A DNA stretch of 64,000 bases from Nonomuraea cavernae (GTDB taxonomy: Bacteria; Actinomycetota; Actinomycetes; Streptosporangiales; Streptosporangiaceae): assembly GCF_014646355.1 (NCBI RefSeq), contig NZ_BMNH01000014.1, positions 1-64,000 of the forward strand. The letters run 5' to 3'. This document shows, one piece after another, positions 1 through 8,174 of the stretch (the first letter of the stretch is position 1; the number at the start of each line of letters is the position of its first letter). The notes under the pieces were generated by a model, which was not told the origin of the DNA, did no database searches, and saw only the letters and a list, made by a program, of their open reading frames with translations. Position numbers and translations under genes: made by a program.

Positions 1-904
1 TGCCGGTGCCGTTGCCTCGGTAGAGGTGTAGGTCCTTGGTGGTGGTGTTGCGGGCGATGATGTCGGCTTTGCCGTCGCCGGTGAAGTCGCCGGGGCTGAA
101 GATGATGTCGAAGGCGGACCAGTTGTGGCCGAACGCCTCGCCGGTTCCCGATTGGAAGCCGCCGCTGCCGTTGCCACGGTAGAGGTGCAGATCCTTGGTC
201 GTGGCATTACGGGCGATCACATCGGCTTTGCCGTCACCGCTGAAGTCACGACCCCCGCCGCCCGCAACGTACGGCCAGATGGTGTTGACGATGATCTGGG
301 CGTCACCCGCCTGCGGCTGATAACGCTCGGGATATGCCGACACCTGCACGGCCTGACATACCTGGCCGATCTGCGCCGTCATCCAGGTGTTGTTCGGATA
401 CTTCGACAGCATCTTGTTGAGGAAGGCGTTCGTCGCCCAGGTGGGATTGAGCCGCTGTGCCACGGTGCCCCACGACGCACGCTGCTGGAACAGGCCGAGG
501 CTGTCGTGATCGAGTTCCTCGGCGATGTTGTCGATGCTCGACTCGACGATCGTCGTCGCGATGGCGATGACCGCGGCCCGCGAGTGCAACCCCCGGTCGT
601 GCACCGCCTCGATCACCTTTCGCGCGCAGGAGACCCGGTACGCCGACATGTATCCCCGCATCTTGGCCGTCAGCTTGCCGTTGAGCTGCGTCGCGAGCGC
701 GGAATCGGTCGGTGTCGTGCCCGAGGAGTCACAGGCCGCGAGGGCACGGGCCGTGGAGACGTCGCCGGCCCTCCTGGTGCCATCCGGATCGGGGTCGGCC
801 ATGGCGGCGGTCGGTGCGATCAGGGAGGTGACCGCGGTGACGGCCAAGGCCAGACCGGCGAGCCGCACGGCACCCGCCCGTGAGCCAGGTTGAACAACGC
901 GCAT
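1..904 (-). CDS. Secreted lysozyme-like protein with C-terminal FG-GAP/VCBS repeats (C-terminus outside window)
   Basis: Reading from the ATG at 904 gives a Sec signal peptide of about 38 residues (basic start, long Ala/Leu/Val core, cleavage near TAAMA/DPDP). A helical domain follows with the segment SLGLFQQRASWGTVAQRL, typical of the small lysozyme-like domain found in secreted actinomycete proteins. From about residue 220 there are FG-GAP/VCBS-type repeats: GDGKADVIARN is seen twice with a 159-bp (53-residue) period, and the gene runs off the window inside the second copy. The SD AAGGA sits 6 bases before the ATG, with a 10-bp palindrome GTCTCGAGAC just upstream (916-925). It probably acts in or on the cell wall, the repeats forming a beta-propeller that may bind sugar. 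The substrate is unknown, and a catalytic Glu cannot be assigned with certainty. Confidence 0.75.
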   Translation of the reverse strand, partial: MRVVQPGSRAGAVRLAGLALAVTAVTSLIAPTAAMADPDPDGTRRAGDVSTARALAACDSSGTTPTDSALATQLNGKLTAKMRGYMSAYRVSCARKVIEAVHDRGLHSRAAVIAIATTIVESSIDNIAEELDHDSLGLFQQRASWGTVAQRLNPTWATNAFLNKMLSKYPNNTWMTAQIGQVCQAVQVSAYPERYQPQAGDAQIIVNTIWPYVAGGGGRDFSGDGKADVIARNATTKDLHLYRGNGSGGFQSGTGEAFGHNWSAFDIIFSPGDFTGDGKADIIARNTTTKDLHLYRGNGTG

Positions 905-1017
905 CGGAGTTCCTTGTCTCGAGACCATTACGGCTGAGACAGGACACTCCCGGATGGCGGTACAAAACGCCTTCAGAAACTCTGTAAAGGCACTTCGTTC
1001 ACCGATGCTCGGCCGCC

Positions 1018-1073
<56 letters not shown>

Positions 1074-1079
1074 GGATGG

Positions 1080-1370
1080 TCAGGGCAGGTGGCGTTCCAG
1101 GGACTCGAGCTTGCTCGTCATCCCGTCGGTGACCCCCTCGCGCAGGTCGGCCTTGAGCACCAGGCTGACTCGGGGCGCCACCTTCGCCACCGCGTCGACG
1201 GCCCGCTTGACGACCGCCATCACCTCGTCCCACTCGCCTTCGACGGTGGTGAACATGGCGTCGGTCCGGTTGGGCAGACCGCTGTCGCGCACGACCTGGA
1301 CGGCGCGGGCCACCGGCTCGGCGACCCCTTCGCCGACGCCCAGCGGAGTGATGGAGAATGCGACGATCAT
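1080..1370 (-). CDS. MTH1187-type thiamine-binding protein (DUF77 fold)
   Basis: The 96-residue protein begins MIVAFSITPLGVGEGVAEPV and matches the small ferredoxin-like MTH1187/YkoF-type family (Thiamine_BP), including the conserved SITPLG start, the central TDAMFTTVEG segment and the C-terminal KADLR segment. Members bind thiamine or related ligands and form tetramers; their physiological role is unsettled. The start at 1370 is chosen because GAGGGG lies 7 bases upstream and the family begins at exactly this methionine; the frame stays open further upstream, but that part has no family similarity. It stands alone, followed by the hexamer repeat. Confidence 0.8.
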   Translation of the reverse strand: MIVAFSITPLGVGEGVAEPVARAVQVVRDSGLPNRTDAMFTTVEGEWDEVMAVVKRAVDAVAKVAPRVSLVLKADLREGVTDGMTSKLESLERHLP

Positions 1371-1544
1371 GGGTGCCCCCTCGCGGCTCGGGGCACGGCC
1401 CATCCGCGCCCGCGGACTCGGCCGGGTGCCGCTCGCGGCCCGAGCTCGGCGGGGAGGACGGCGCTCACCGGCGTGAATGATCCTAGCGAGCGCCCAGGAA
1501 GCGAAAAGCCACGGCACCCGCAGTGCCGTGGCTAGCGCGGAAAG

Positions 1545-1865
1545 TCAGACGTGCTCATGCTCCTCTTCGTCCTCGTCACTCGGGCCGTCGGAGGGCTCGA
1601 CACCCAGCACGGCCTCACGTGGCTCGATCTCGTCGATGTGGTCCACCAACTGCAGCACGTGGTCGGGCTCGATCAGCCACTGCAGCGCGGACGCGCCGGT
1701 CTCGTCGGAGGTGACGAGCTCGGCCTGCTCGGCCCGCTCCTCCTCCGTGAGCTCGGCGTCGGGATGCCGGATCTCGGCCAGCGCGGCGGCCTGCAGCGCA
1801 TCGACATCGAGCACCTCGACGGTCAGTTCGACCGTCAGGCGTAGGAATTTCTCGTTATCGCTCAT
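1545..1865 (-). CDS. Small acidic hypothetical protein
   Basis: The 106-residue protein begins MSDNEKFLRLTVELTVEVLD, is rich in Asp and Glu, and ends in a very acidic tail (SDEDEEEHEHV). No membrane segment or known domain is recognised. It starts 10 bases after the ung stop codon on the same strand, so it is probably co-transcribed with ung. The ribosome site is weak (GGAAG about 20 bases upstream), which leaves the start slightly open. The repeated HXH-like and acidic tail could bind metal, but that is only a composition-based guess. Confidence 0.6.
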   Translation of the reverse strand: MSDNEKFLRLTVELTVEVLDVDALQAAALAEIRHPDAELTEEERAEQAELVTSDETGASALQWLIEPDHVLQLVDHIDEIEPREAVLGVEPSDGPSDEDEEEHEHV

Positions 1866-1875
1866 GGCGACGATG

Positions 1876-2553
1876 CTAGGGCAGCTTCCACTCGACAGGA
1901 GCCGCGCCCTGCTGAACGAGCAGCTCATTTGCCCTGCTGAACGGCCGGGAGCCGAAGAAGCCGTTGCGCGCCGAGAGGGGGGAGGGGTGCGCCGACTCGA
2001 CGCGCGGCACCCGACCCAGCATCGGGGCGAGGTTGCGGGCGTCGCGGCCCCACAGGATGGCGACCATCGGCTTGTCGCGGGCCACCAGCGCGCGGATGGC
2101 CTGCTCGGTGACCTCTTCCCAGCCCTTGCCGCGGTGTGAGGCGGGCTTGCCGGGCATGACGGTCAGCACCCTGTTGAGCAGCAGCACGCCCTGGTCGGCC
2201 CACGGAGTCAGGTCGCCGTTGGCGGGCCGCGGCAGGCCGAGGTCGGTCTCCATCTCCTTGTAGATGTTGACCAGGCTGCCGGGCAGCGGCCGCACGTCGG
2301 CGGCGACCGAGAAGGACAGCCCGATGGGGTGCCCGGGCGTCGGGTAGGGGTCCTGCCCGACGATCAGCACCTTGACGTCGTCGAAGGGCTGGTTGAAGGC
2401 GCGCAGCACGTGGGCTCCCGCCGGGAGGTACTGCCTGCCTTCGGTGATCTCCTTGCGGAGGAACTCGCCCATCTGGGAGATCCGCTCGGCGACGGGCTCC
2501 AGCGCGTGGGCCCATCCGGCTTCGACGACTTCGTTCAGGGGACGACCGGCCAT
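1876..2553 (-). CDS. ung: Uracil-DNA glycosylase, family 1
   Basis: This 225-residue protein removes uracil from DNA as the first step of base-excision repair. The family-1 signature GQDPYPTPGHPIGLSFS is complete, with the catalytic Asp at residue 68, and the second active-site motif HPSPLSA carries His189. Its length is normal for bacterial Ung. A TAGGCT -10-like element lies 8 bases before the ATG, so the transcript may be leaderless or nearly so. Two hairpins separate it from the sugar-transporter genes upstream. The small acidic gene follows 10 bases after the stop. Confidence 0.96.
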   Translation of the reverse strand: MAGRPLNEVVEAGWAHALEPVAERISQMGEFLRKEITEGRQYLPAGAHVLRAFNQPFDDVKVLIVGQDPYPTPGHPIGLSFSVAADVRPLPGSLVNIYKEMETDLGLPRPANGDLTPWADQGVLLLNRVLTVMPGKPASHRGKGWEEVTEQAIRALVARDKPMVAILWGRDARNLAPMLGRVPRVESAHPSPLSARNGFFGSRPFSRANELLVQQGAAPVEWKLP

Positions 2554-2573
2554 GACTGTTGAGCCTATCCAGG

Positions 2574-2619
2574 TCTGGTACGGCCCGTGCCCGAAACCTG
2601 GACGCTGGGCCGTACCAGA
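2574..2619. terminator. Hairpin between the transporter operon and ung
   Basis: A perfect 13-bp stem (2574-2586 with 2607-2619) and 20-base loop, without a T tract. Lying after the transporter operon and before ung, it probably helps to end transporter transcription. Confidence 0.6.
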
Positions 2620-2629
2620 ATGATCACGA

Positions 2630-2665
2630 CGGGCGCCCGTGCCCCCGCGGGTGTACGGGCGCCCG
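2630..2665 (-). terminator. Terminator of the alpha-glucoside transporter operon
   Basis: An 11-bp perfect GC-rich stem (2630-2640 with 2655-2665) starts 12 bases after the stop codon of the last permease gene on the minus strand. It lacks a U tract, as many actinomycete terminators do. Confidence 0.7.
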
Positions 2666-2677
2666 CCATCGGCGGAG

Positions 2678-3577
2678 CTACTTCACGGAGCCGGCCATCA
2701 TGCCCTGCACGAAGTAGCGCTGGAAGGCGAAGAAGAGGACCAGCGGGATGATCAGCGACATGAAGGCGCCGGAGGACAGGATGTCCACGTTGGAGCCGAA
2801 CTGCCGCATCTGAGACTGGAGCGCCTTGGTCATCGGCTGGCTGCCGGGGTTGGCGAAGACCAGCGCGATGAGCATGTCGTTCCACACCCAGAGGAACTGG
2901 AAGATGCCGAGCGACGCGATCGCCGGCTTGCCCAGCGGGAACACCACGGAGGCGAAGATCTTCCACTCCGAGGCGCCGTCCATCCGCGCGGCCTCCAGCA
3001 GCGAGGCTGGGATGCCGACGAAGAAGTTACGGAGCAGGAAGATCGCGAAGGGCAGTCCGAACGCCACGTGGAACAGGACCACGCCGGGAATCGAGCCGAA
3101 GATTCCGATGCCGCCGTAGAAGCTGGCGATCGGGATCAGCGCGATCTGGATCGGCACGATCAGCAGCCCGACCACGACGAGGAAGAGCGTGTCACGGCCC
3201 GGGAACTCCATCCACGCGAACGCGTAGGCGGCCATGGCGGCGATGCCGATCACCAGGATCGTGGTCGGCACCGTGATGGCCACGGTGTTCCAGAAGGACG
3301 CCGTGAAGCCACTGGCCAGCAGGTTGGAGTAGTTCTCGATGGTGAGCTCGGCGGGCTTGGTGAAGATCGTCCACCAGCCCTCGGCGCTGTTGACCTGCAC
3401 GCTGCGCAGCGAGACGACCAGCAGGCCGAGCGTCGGCACCAGCCAGAACAACCCGAGCAGCACCATCACGACCTGGACCACGCCGCTGCCGAGGCGGTCG
3501 ACGATCCGGCCGGCCAGACTTCTGGGCGGAGCCCCCGCCTCCAGGCCGACGGGCGCCGGGGCGCTTACGGTCGTCAT
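2678..3577 (-). CDS. Carbohydrate ABC transporter permease (MalG/AglG-like)
   Basis: The 299-residue inner-membrane protein has six predicted membrane segments. The EAA loop, EAARMDGASEWKIFASVVFPLGKP in outline (Glu-Ala-Ala...Gly...Pro), docks on the ATPase. It is the MalG-type half of a sugar importer (CUT1 family). The ATG at 3577 overlaps the stop of the first permease gene by four bases (ATGA) and has a strong SD, AGGAGGGAG. It is the last gene of a four-gene operon that contains no ATPase, so a shared MsiK-type ATPase encoded elsewhere is likely, as known for many Streptomyces sugar importers. Confidence 0.9.
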   Translation of the reverse strand: MTTVSAPAPVGLEAGAPPRSLAGRIVDRLGSGVVQVVMVLLGLFWLVPTLGLLVVSLRSVQVNSAEGWWTIFTKPAELTIENYSNLLASGFTASFWNTVAITVPTTILVIGIAAMAAYAFAWMEFPGRDTLFLVVVGLLIVPIQIALIPIASFYGGIGIFGSIPGVVLFHVAFGLPFAIFLLRNFFVGIPASLLEAARMDGASEWKIFASVVFPLGKPAIASLGIFQFLWVWNDMLIALVFANPGSQPMTKALQSQMRQFGSNVDILSSGAFMSLIIPLVLFFAFQRYFVQGMMAGSVK

Positions 3578-4968
3578 GCGTTCTCCCTCCTGAACCGGCG
3601 GATGTTCATGATCATGAAGGGGAGCACCAGGATCAGCAGGAAGATCGCCAGGGCGCTGCCCAGGCCCTGGTTGTTCCCGCCGCCGAACGACACCCGCCAC
3701 ATCTCCAGCGCGACCACGTTCGCCTCTGGCTGGACGGACGACGGCGCGATGATGAAGACCAGGTCGAAGACCTTCAAGGTATTGATGATCATCGTCACGA
3801 AGACGACGAGCAGCACCGGTGACAGCAGGGGCACGGTGATCCGCCTGAACACCTGCCACTCCGTGGCACCGTCGATGCGGGCGGCCTCCAGGGCGTCACG
3901 CGGGATGGCCGCGAGCCCGGCCGCGATCAGCACCATGGCGAACCCGGCCCACACCCAGACGAACGCGCCGATGATCGCCGGTGTGATCAGCGTCGGGCCG
4001 AGCCAGGTCAGACCGTTGTACGAGGCCTGGAAGTTCGACTCCGGCAGCCGTAGGACGTAGGAGCCGGCGGGCAGCCCGGCGAAGCGGAACGAGCCGTCCT
4101 CGGCGGTCGTGGCGGTGCCGGCCACCCGGCCGTCCATGACCGCCTCCACGGTCATGCCGGGCAGGCCCTTCTCGCCGTCGTCGATGGCGTTGTTGGTGCC
4201 GCCGCCTCCCGCGGTGAAGTCGAACCACACCGTTCCGGACAGCGTGTCGCCGCCGGCAGGGGGCTTGGCGGGCTGGGCGTCACTCGGCATGATCCCCGGC
4301 TTGACGCCGACGATGGGGATCAGGACGGGCTGGCCCGGCTGCGCGGCCTGCTTGGTGATGGCCCCGCCGCCCTGGGCCGTGACGGGCGATTCGTCGCCCT
4401 CACGGGGACGGGCCTCCGGGTAGCCCTGGGAGGAGGAGAACGTGTCGTGCACGGTGGTCAGGACGGCGTTGGCGATGCCCTTGTCCGGGTCCTCCTCGTA
4501 GACGAGGCGGAAGATCACGCCGGCGGCCATCAGCGAGACGGCCATCGGCATGAACACGATCAGCTTGAACGCGGTCGACCACCTGATGCGCTCGGTCAGC
4601 ACCGCGAAGATCAGACCCAGCGTGGTGACCACGATGGGCGCCGCGACCACCCAGATCAGGTTGTTGCGGATCGTGGTGAGCATGCCTTCGTCGGAGAAGA
4701 TGGTGGCGTAGTTGCCGAGCCCGACGAATCCGGTGCCGGCGGAGTCGAAGAGGCTCCGGTAGATCGAGTAAACGATGGGGTAGACCACCCAGACTCCCAG
4801 CAACACCGCCGCCGGGAGAAGGAAGGCGATGGCGAGCGCCGGTGAGGGGCCGAGGCGTCGTAGTGGTTTCTTGCTGCTGCGGGGGGTGTCAGCCGGTCCG
4901 GCGGGAGACCCGCCCGAGACTCGCTCGGACGGGTCCTGCGGGCCGTTGAACCGTTCGGTCACGGCCAT
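3574..4968 (-). CDS. Carbohydrate ABC transporter permease (MalF/AglF-like) with an inserted SdrD_B-like domain
   Basis: This 464-residue permease has a MalF-type membrane core: an N-terminal cytoplasmic tail, about three helices by residue 165, and an EAA loop (EAARIDGATEWQVFRRITVP) near residue 360. Between the third helix and the next, roughly residues 170-315, lies a long extracytoplasmic insert. It has a Gly/Pro/Gln-rich linker and then a beta-sandwich of the SdrD_B/carboxypeptidase-regulatory type: SGTVWFDF...GEKGLPGMTVEA...TTAEDGSFRFAGLPAGSYVLRLP. The insert takes the place of the P2 loop that contacts the binding protein in E. coli MalF. The start at 4968 lies 5 bases after the stop of the preceding binding-protein gene, with GAGGT as SD. 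Confidence 0.9.
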   Translation of the reverse strand: MAVTERFNGPQDPSERVSGGSPAGPADTPRSSKKPLRRLGPSPALAIAFLLPAAVLLGVWVVYPIVYSIYRSLFDSAGTGFVGLGNYATIFSDEGMLTTIRNNLIWVVAAPIVVTTLGLIFAVLTERIRWSTAFKLIVFMPMAVSLMAAGVIFRLVYEEDPDKGIANAVLTTVHDTFSSSQGYPEARPREGDESPVTAQGGGAITKQAAQPGQPVLIPIVGVKPGIMPSDAQPAKPPAGGDTLSGTVWFDFTAGGGGTNNAIDDGEKGLPGMTVEAVMDGRVAGTATTAEDGSFRFAGLPAGSYVLRLPESNFQASYNGLTWLGPTLITPAIIGAFVWVWAGFAMVLIAAGLAAIPRDALEAARIDGATEWQVFRRITVPLLSPVLLVVFVTMIINTLKVFDLVFIIAPSSVQPEANVVALEMWRVSFGGGNNQGLGSALAIFLLILVLPFMIMNIRRFRRENA

Positions 4969-4973
4969 ACCTC

Positions 4974-6284
4974 TTACTTCCAGGCCTTCTTGGCTTCGGC
5001 CTCGAGCGCGTCCTGCGCGCCCTTGATGTCGCTCGGGTCGCGCAGGAAGTCCTGCAGGACCTTCCACTCGCCCTTGCCGTCGGTGCCGCCGAAGGCGCTC
5101 GGCGCGAGGTCGGACATGTCGTAGCGGACGGCGTCACCGGCCGAGACGATGGTCTGGCCGAGCGCCTTGGTCAGCGGGTCGGGGTAGTTGTCGGGGGAGA
5201 CGTTCTTGTTCGGGGACAGGTAGCCGGGGAGCTTGGCCCAGATCTCGCCGCCCTCCTTGGAGGCGAGGAACTGCAGCAGCTCCATGGCGCCGGGGGAGTC
5301 CTTCATCGCCACCGCGACGTCGCCGCCGAGCACGACCGGGGAGGTGTCGCCGGCCTTCGGGAACGGGAAGTACTTGGCCTCCTCGCCGACCTTGGCGCCT
5401 TCCTGGACGGCGGTGACCGCCACGAAGTCGGCCTCGATGACCATGGCCGCCTTCTTCTGGCCGTAGACCTTGCTCACACAGGTCGGGAAGTCCGTCTGCA
5501 GCGCGCCGTCGGCGACGAACTCCTTCTTGCCCGCGATCTGCGCGATCTTCTCCAGCGCGGTGGCCACGCTGGGGTCCGTCCACGGGATCTCGTGCTTGGA
5601 GAGCTGGTCGTACTTCTCCGGGCCGGCCGTCGAGAGGTAGACGTTCTCGAACAGGTCGGTCAGGGTCCAGCCGGAGGCGCCACAGAAGGAGAAGGGCGGG
5701 GTGCCGGAGTCGGCGACGGTCTGAGCGGCCTTGAGCAGCTCGTCCCAGTTGGTCGGCGGCTGCACGCCGGCGTCCTCGAACGCCTGCGAGCGGTACCAGA
5801 CCAGCGACTTGTGCGCCGCCTTGATGAGCACGCCGTACACCTGGCCGCCCGCGGAGCCGAGCTCCTTCCAGTAGGGGGTGTAGTTGGTGTCGATCTCCTT
5901 GGTCACGCCCTCGGTCAGCGGCTTGAGCGCCTTCTGGTCGGCGTACTGCTGGACCAGGCCGGGCTGGGGCAGGATCGCCACGTCGGGCGGGCTGCCGGCC
6001 TGGATGCGCGGGCCGAGGTAGGCGCCGGTGTCCTCACCGGTGGAGGCGTAGGTCACCTGCGCGCCGGTCTTGTCGGAGAAGGCCTTGAGCACCTTCTCGA
6101 AGTTGGCCTGCTCGTCACCGGTCCACTTGGCCGCCACTTCGAGCTTGACACCCTCCAACGTCTTGGCACCAGCCGCGGGGGCGGAGCTCGACGCGGTGGG
6201 CTCGCTGGTCGTCGGCGCGTTGCCGCACGCGGCCACGGCTACCGCGAGCCCCGCGAGGATGGCTGCTGCTCTGGCGTTTCGCAT
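4974..6284 (-). CDS. Sugar-binding lipoprotein 2 (AglE-like)
   Basis: A 436-residue type-1 extracellular solute-binding protein. The lipoprotein signal ends in VAVAAC, with the lipidated Cys at residue 20. The sequence has the large two-lobe periplasmic-binding fold typical of alpha-glucoside/oligosaccharide binding proteins. It begins 7 bases after the stop of the other binding-protein gene, and its SD (GTGAGG) overlaps that stop. It is the last gene before the two permeases. Resemblance to AglE-type alpha-glucoside proteins is by recall of family sequence; the ligand is not proven. Confidence 0.88.
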   Translation of the reverse strand: MRNARAAAILAGLAVAVAACGNAPTTSEPTASSSAPAAGAKTLEGVKLEVAAKWTGDEQANFEKVLKAFSDKTGAQVTYASTGEDTGAYLGPRIQAGSPPDVAILPQPGLVQQYADQKALKPLTEGVTKEIDTNYTPYWKELGSAGGQVYGVLIKAAHKSLVWYRSQAFEDAGVQPPTNWDELLKAAQTVADSGTPPFSFCGASGWTLTDLFENVYLSTAGPEKYDQLSKHEIPWTDPSVATALEKIAQIAGKKEFVADGALQTDFPTCVSKVYGQKKAAMVIEADFVAVTAVQEGAKVGEEAKYFPFPKAGDTSPVVLGGDVAVAMKDSPGAMELLQFLASKEGGEIWAKLPGYLSPNKNVSPDNYPDPLTKALGQTIVSAGDAVRYDMSDLAPSAFGGTDGKGEWKVLQDFLRDPSDIKGAQDALEAEAKKAWK

Positions 6285-6291
6285 TAGTGCC

Positions 6292-7539
6292 TCACTGGGT
6301 TCTGATGATCTCTTCGAGTTCGGATTTCAGCGAGACCGCCATGTCGCCGGCGGACTCGCTGTAGGGAGGGCTGAGCGCCTTGGTGACCGAGCTGGCGATG
6401 ACCAGGCTCAGTTGGTTGTAGTTGGCGCTCGCCGGCCGCGGCTTGGCGGCGAGGATGCTCTCCTTGAGCACGGGCAGGTAGGGGAAGCGCTTGATCAGCT
6501 CAGGATCGTCGTAGAGCTCGGACCACACCGGAGGGAAGGAACCTTCGGTGAGGACCCGGCGCTGGTTCTCCAGGCCCGTGAAGTAGCGGATGAACTCCTG
6601 TGCGGTGTGCTGGTGCTTGGAGGAGGCGCTGACGGCCAGGTTGATCCCGCCCAGCGAGCTGGAGCCGGGACCGTCGAGGCCGGGCAGCCTCGTGACCGCG
6701 AACTTGTCGCCGAGCTTGGCCTTGGCCGGGCCGTACGCGTGCGGCCAGTTGCGGACGAACGCCAGCCGGCCCTCCTGGAAGGCCAGGCGTGACTCCTCCT
6801 CCTTGTAGCTCAGCGACTCCTTGGGAATCCAGCCTTCGCGCAGCCCCTGCTGCAGGAAGGCCAGCGCCGTCGCCGCCTTGGCGGGGTCGAGGGTCACTCG
6901 GGTGCCGTCGGGGCTGACGACCTGCCCGCCCGCTGACTGCACGGCTTCGGAGAAGTTGACCGTCAACCCCTCGTAGGCGAGGAACTGTCCGGCGTACCCG
7001 TCAATATCGTGCTTTTTTGTGACTTCTTGTGCTGCCGTGCGAAGTTCCGCCCAGGTGCGAGGCGGCTTCTTGATGAGGTCGGTGCGGTAGTACAACAGGC
7101 CCGCGTTGCTCGTGTACGGCACCGCCCACAACTTGCCCTTGTAGACCGCGGTGTCCACGACGGGCGGCAGGAACCTGTCGAGCGGGAAGAGCCCGCGCTC
7201 CAGGGGGATGATCCAGCCGTTCTCCGCGAACTCCGCCGTCTGCACCACGTCAAGCCCGAGCACGTCGTAGCGACTGCTTCGAGCCTGGAGATTGGCCACC
7301 ATCTGCGCGCGCTGCTCGTCGGCGGCCTCGGGCAGCTCCAGGAGCGTCACCTTCTCGGCCGGGTGGGCCTGGTTCCAGCGATCCAGCAGGGGTTGCAGGT
7401 ACGCCGTGGTGTCGCGCCCGGTGGCGAACGTGATCGGGCCTGTTCCGCCCGTTCCGGTGTCGTCACCGCCCTCGTCGCCCGTAACCGCGCAACCGGCCGC
7501 CAGTAGGACGGACAGCACGATCGGTAGCGAGCGACGCAC
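6292..7539 (-). CDS. Sugar-binding lipoprotein 1 (LpqY/ThuE-like)
   Basis: A 415-residue lipoprotein with a short signal ending LLAAGC (Cys17). The N-terminal lobe (FATGRDTTAYLQPLLDRWN ... YDVLGLDVVQTAEFAENGW) resembles trehalose-binding LpqY/ThuE proteins. The GTG start at 7539 has a good SD, GGAGGT, 7 bases upstream. It is the first gene of the importer operon and is divergent from the padR gene. A second, clearly different binding protein follows in the same operon. A trehalose-like ligand fits the nearby trehalose synthase, but this is inference. Confidence 0.88.
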   Translation of the reverse strand: MRRSLPIVLSVLLAAGCAVTGDEGGDDTGTGGTGPITFATGRDTTAYLQPLLDRWNQAHPAEKVTLLELPEAADEQRAQMVANLQARSSRYDVLGLDVVQTAEFAENGWIIPLERGLFPLDRFLPPVVDTAVYKGKLWAVPYTSNAGLLYYRTDLIKKPPRTWAELRTAAQEVTKKHDIDGYAGQFLAYEGLTVNFSEAVQSAGGQVVSPDGTRVTLDPAKAATALAFLQQGLREGWIPKESLSYKEEESRLAFQEGRLAFVRNWPHAYGPAKAKLGDKFAVTRLPGLDGPGSSSLGGINLAVSASSKHQHTAQEFIRYFTGLENQRRVLTEGSFPPVWSELYDDPELIKRFPYLPVLKESILAAKPRPASANYNQLSLVIASSVTKALSPPYSESAGDMAVSLKSELEEIIRTQ

Positions 7540-7667
7540 GCTGTTACCTCCATGTTTCAGCGATTACATACGTGTTAGGTAGATGCATTCATGTTATGCA
7601 CAGAGGTAATCTGGTGGTCAACGGATTGCTTCGTAACGCTCACGTAACAGAACAGGGAGGTGAGGCG
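7540..7667. promoter_or_regulatory. Divergent promoter region, importer operon / padR exporter operon
   Basis: This AT-richer gap carries an inverted repeat TGCAT-N7-ATGCA (7584-7600), an ACAT-ACG-TGT element (7566-7575) and two direct CGTAAC copies (7634-7639 and 7644-7649). These are candidate operators for the PadR protein and a sugar regulator. Which protein binds which site cannot be told from the sequence. Confidence 0.4.
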
Positions 7668-8174
7668 GTGCGGCCGCACCTGCTGGCGCTCCTGGCAAAA
7701 GAGCCTGCCCATGGATACGAGCTGAAACAGGCGCTCGAGCAGACCTTCGGCAGCGCCTATCCGTCTCCCAACATCGGACAGATCTATGTGACGCTCGGCA
7801 GGCTGGAGAAGGACGGACTGATCAGAGCCGTCGACGTCGAGCAGTCCAACCGGCCCAACAAGAAGGTCTACTACCTGACGGCCAAGGGGCGCGACGCGCT
7901 CACCGCGTGGGTCGACGAGCCCACCGAGGGCCCGAGGGTCCGCGACGAGTTCTTCATGAAGCTCGTGCTGGCCCCGCTCACCGGCATCGCCGACCGCATG
8001 GCGTTGATCAGCCGGCAGCGCCGACACTATCTTTCGCTCATGCGCGACCTCAATGACCTCCTGGTTCACATCGAGCCCGGCGATCGAGTGGCGATTCTGC
8101 TCATCGAAGGTGCCATGCTGCATCTGCAAGCCGATCTCGACTGGCTGGAGCGGTGTCAGGAGGATCTCGCATGA
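7668..8174 (+). CDS. PadR-family transcriptional regulator
   Basis: The 168-residue protein begins RPHLLALLAKEPAHGYELKQAL, the usual winged-helix start of PadR regulators, with a wing containing GRLEKDGLI and KKVYYLTAKG. A C-terminal helical dimer domain follows. The GTG at 7668 is chosen because GGGAGGTGA lies 7 bases upstream and the family starts here, although the frame is open further upstream. Its stop overlaps the ATG of the exporter ATPase (ATGA). PadR genes in this position usually repress the exporter they precede and respond to a toxic compound; the compound is unknown. Confidence 0.9.
   Translation: MRPHLLALLAKEPAHGYELKQALEQTFGSAYPSPNIGQIYVTLGRLEKDGLIRAVDVEQSNRPNKKVYYLTAKGRDALTAWVDEPTEGPRVRDEFFMKLVLAPLTGIADRMALISRQRRHYLSLMRDLNDLLVHIEPGDRVAILLIEGAMLHLQADLDWLERCQEDLA

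Noticed and set aside
125..883. Long plus-strand frame opposite the FG-GAP protein
   Set aside because: Composition is Arg/Gly/Asp-rich as expected of antisense frames in high-GC DNA; the minus-strand reading gives a signal peptide and known repeats.
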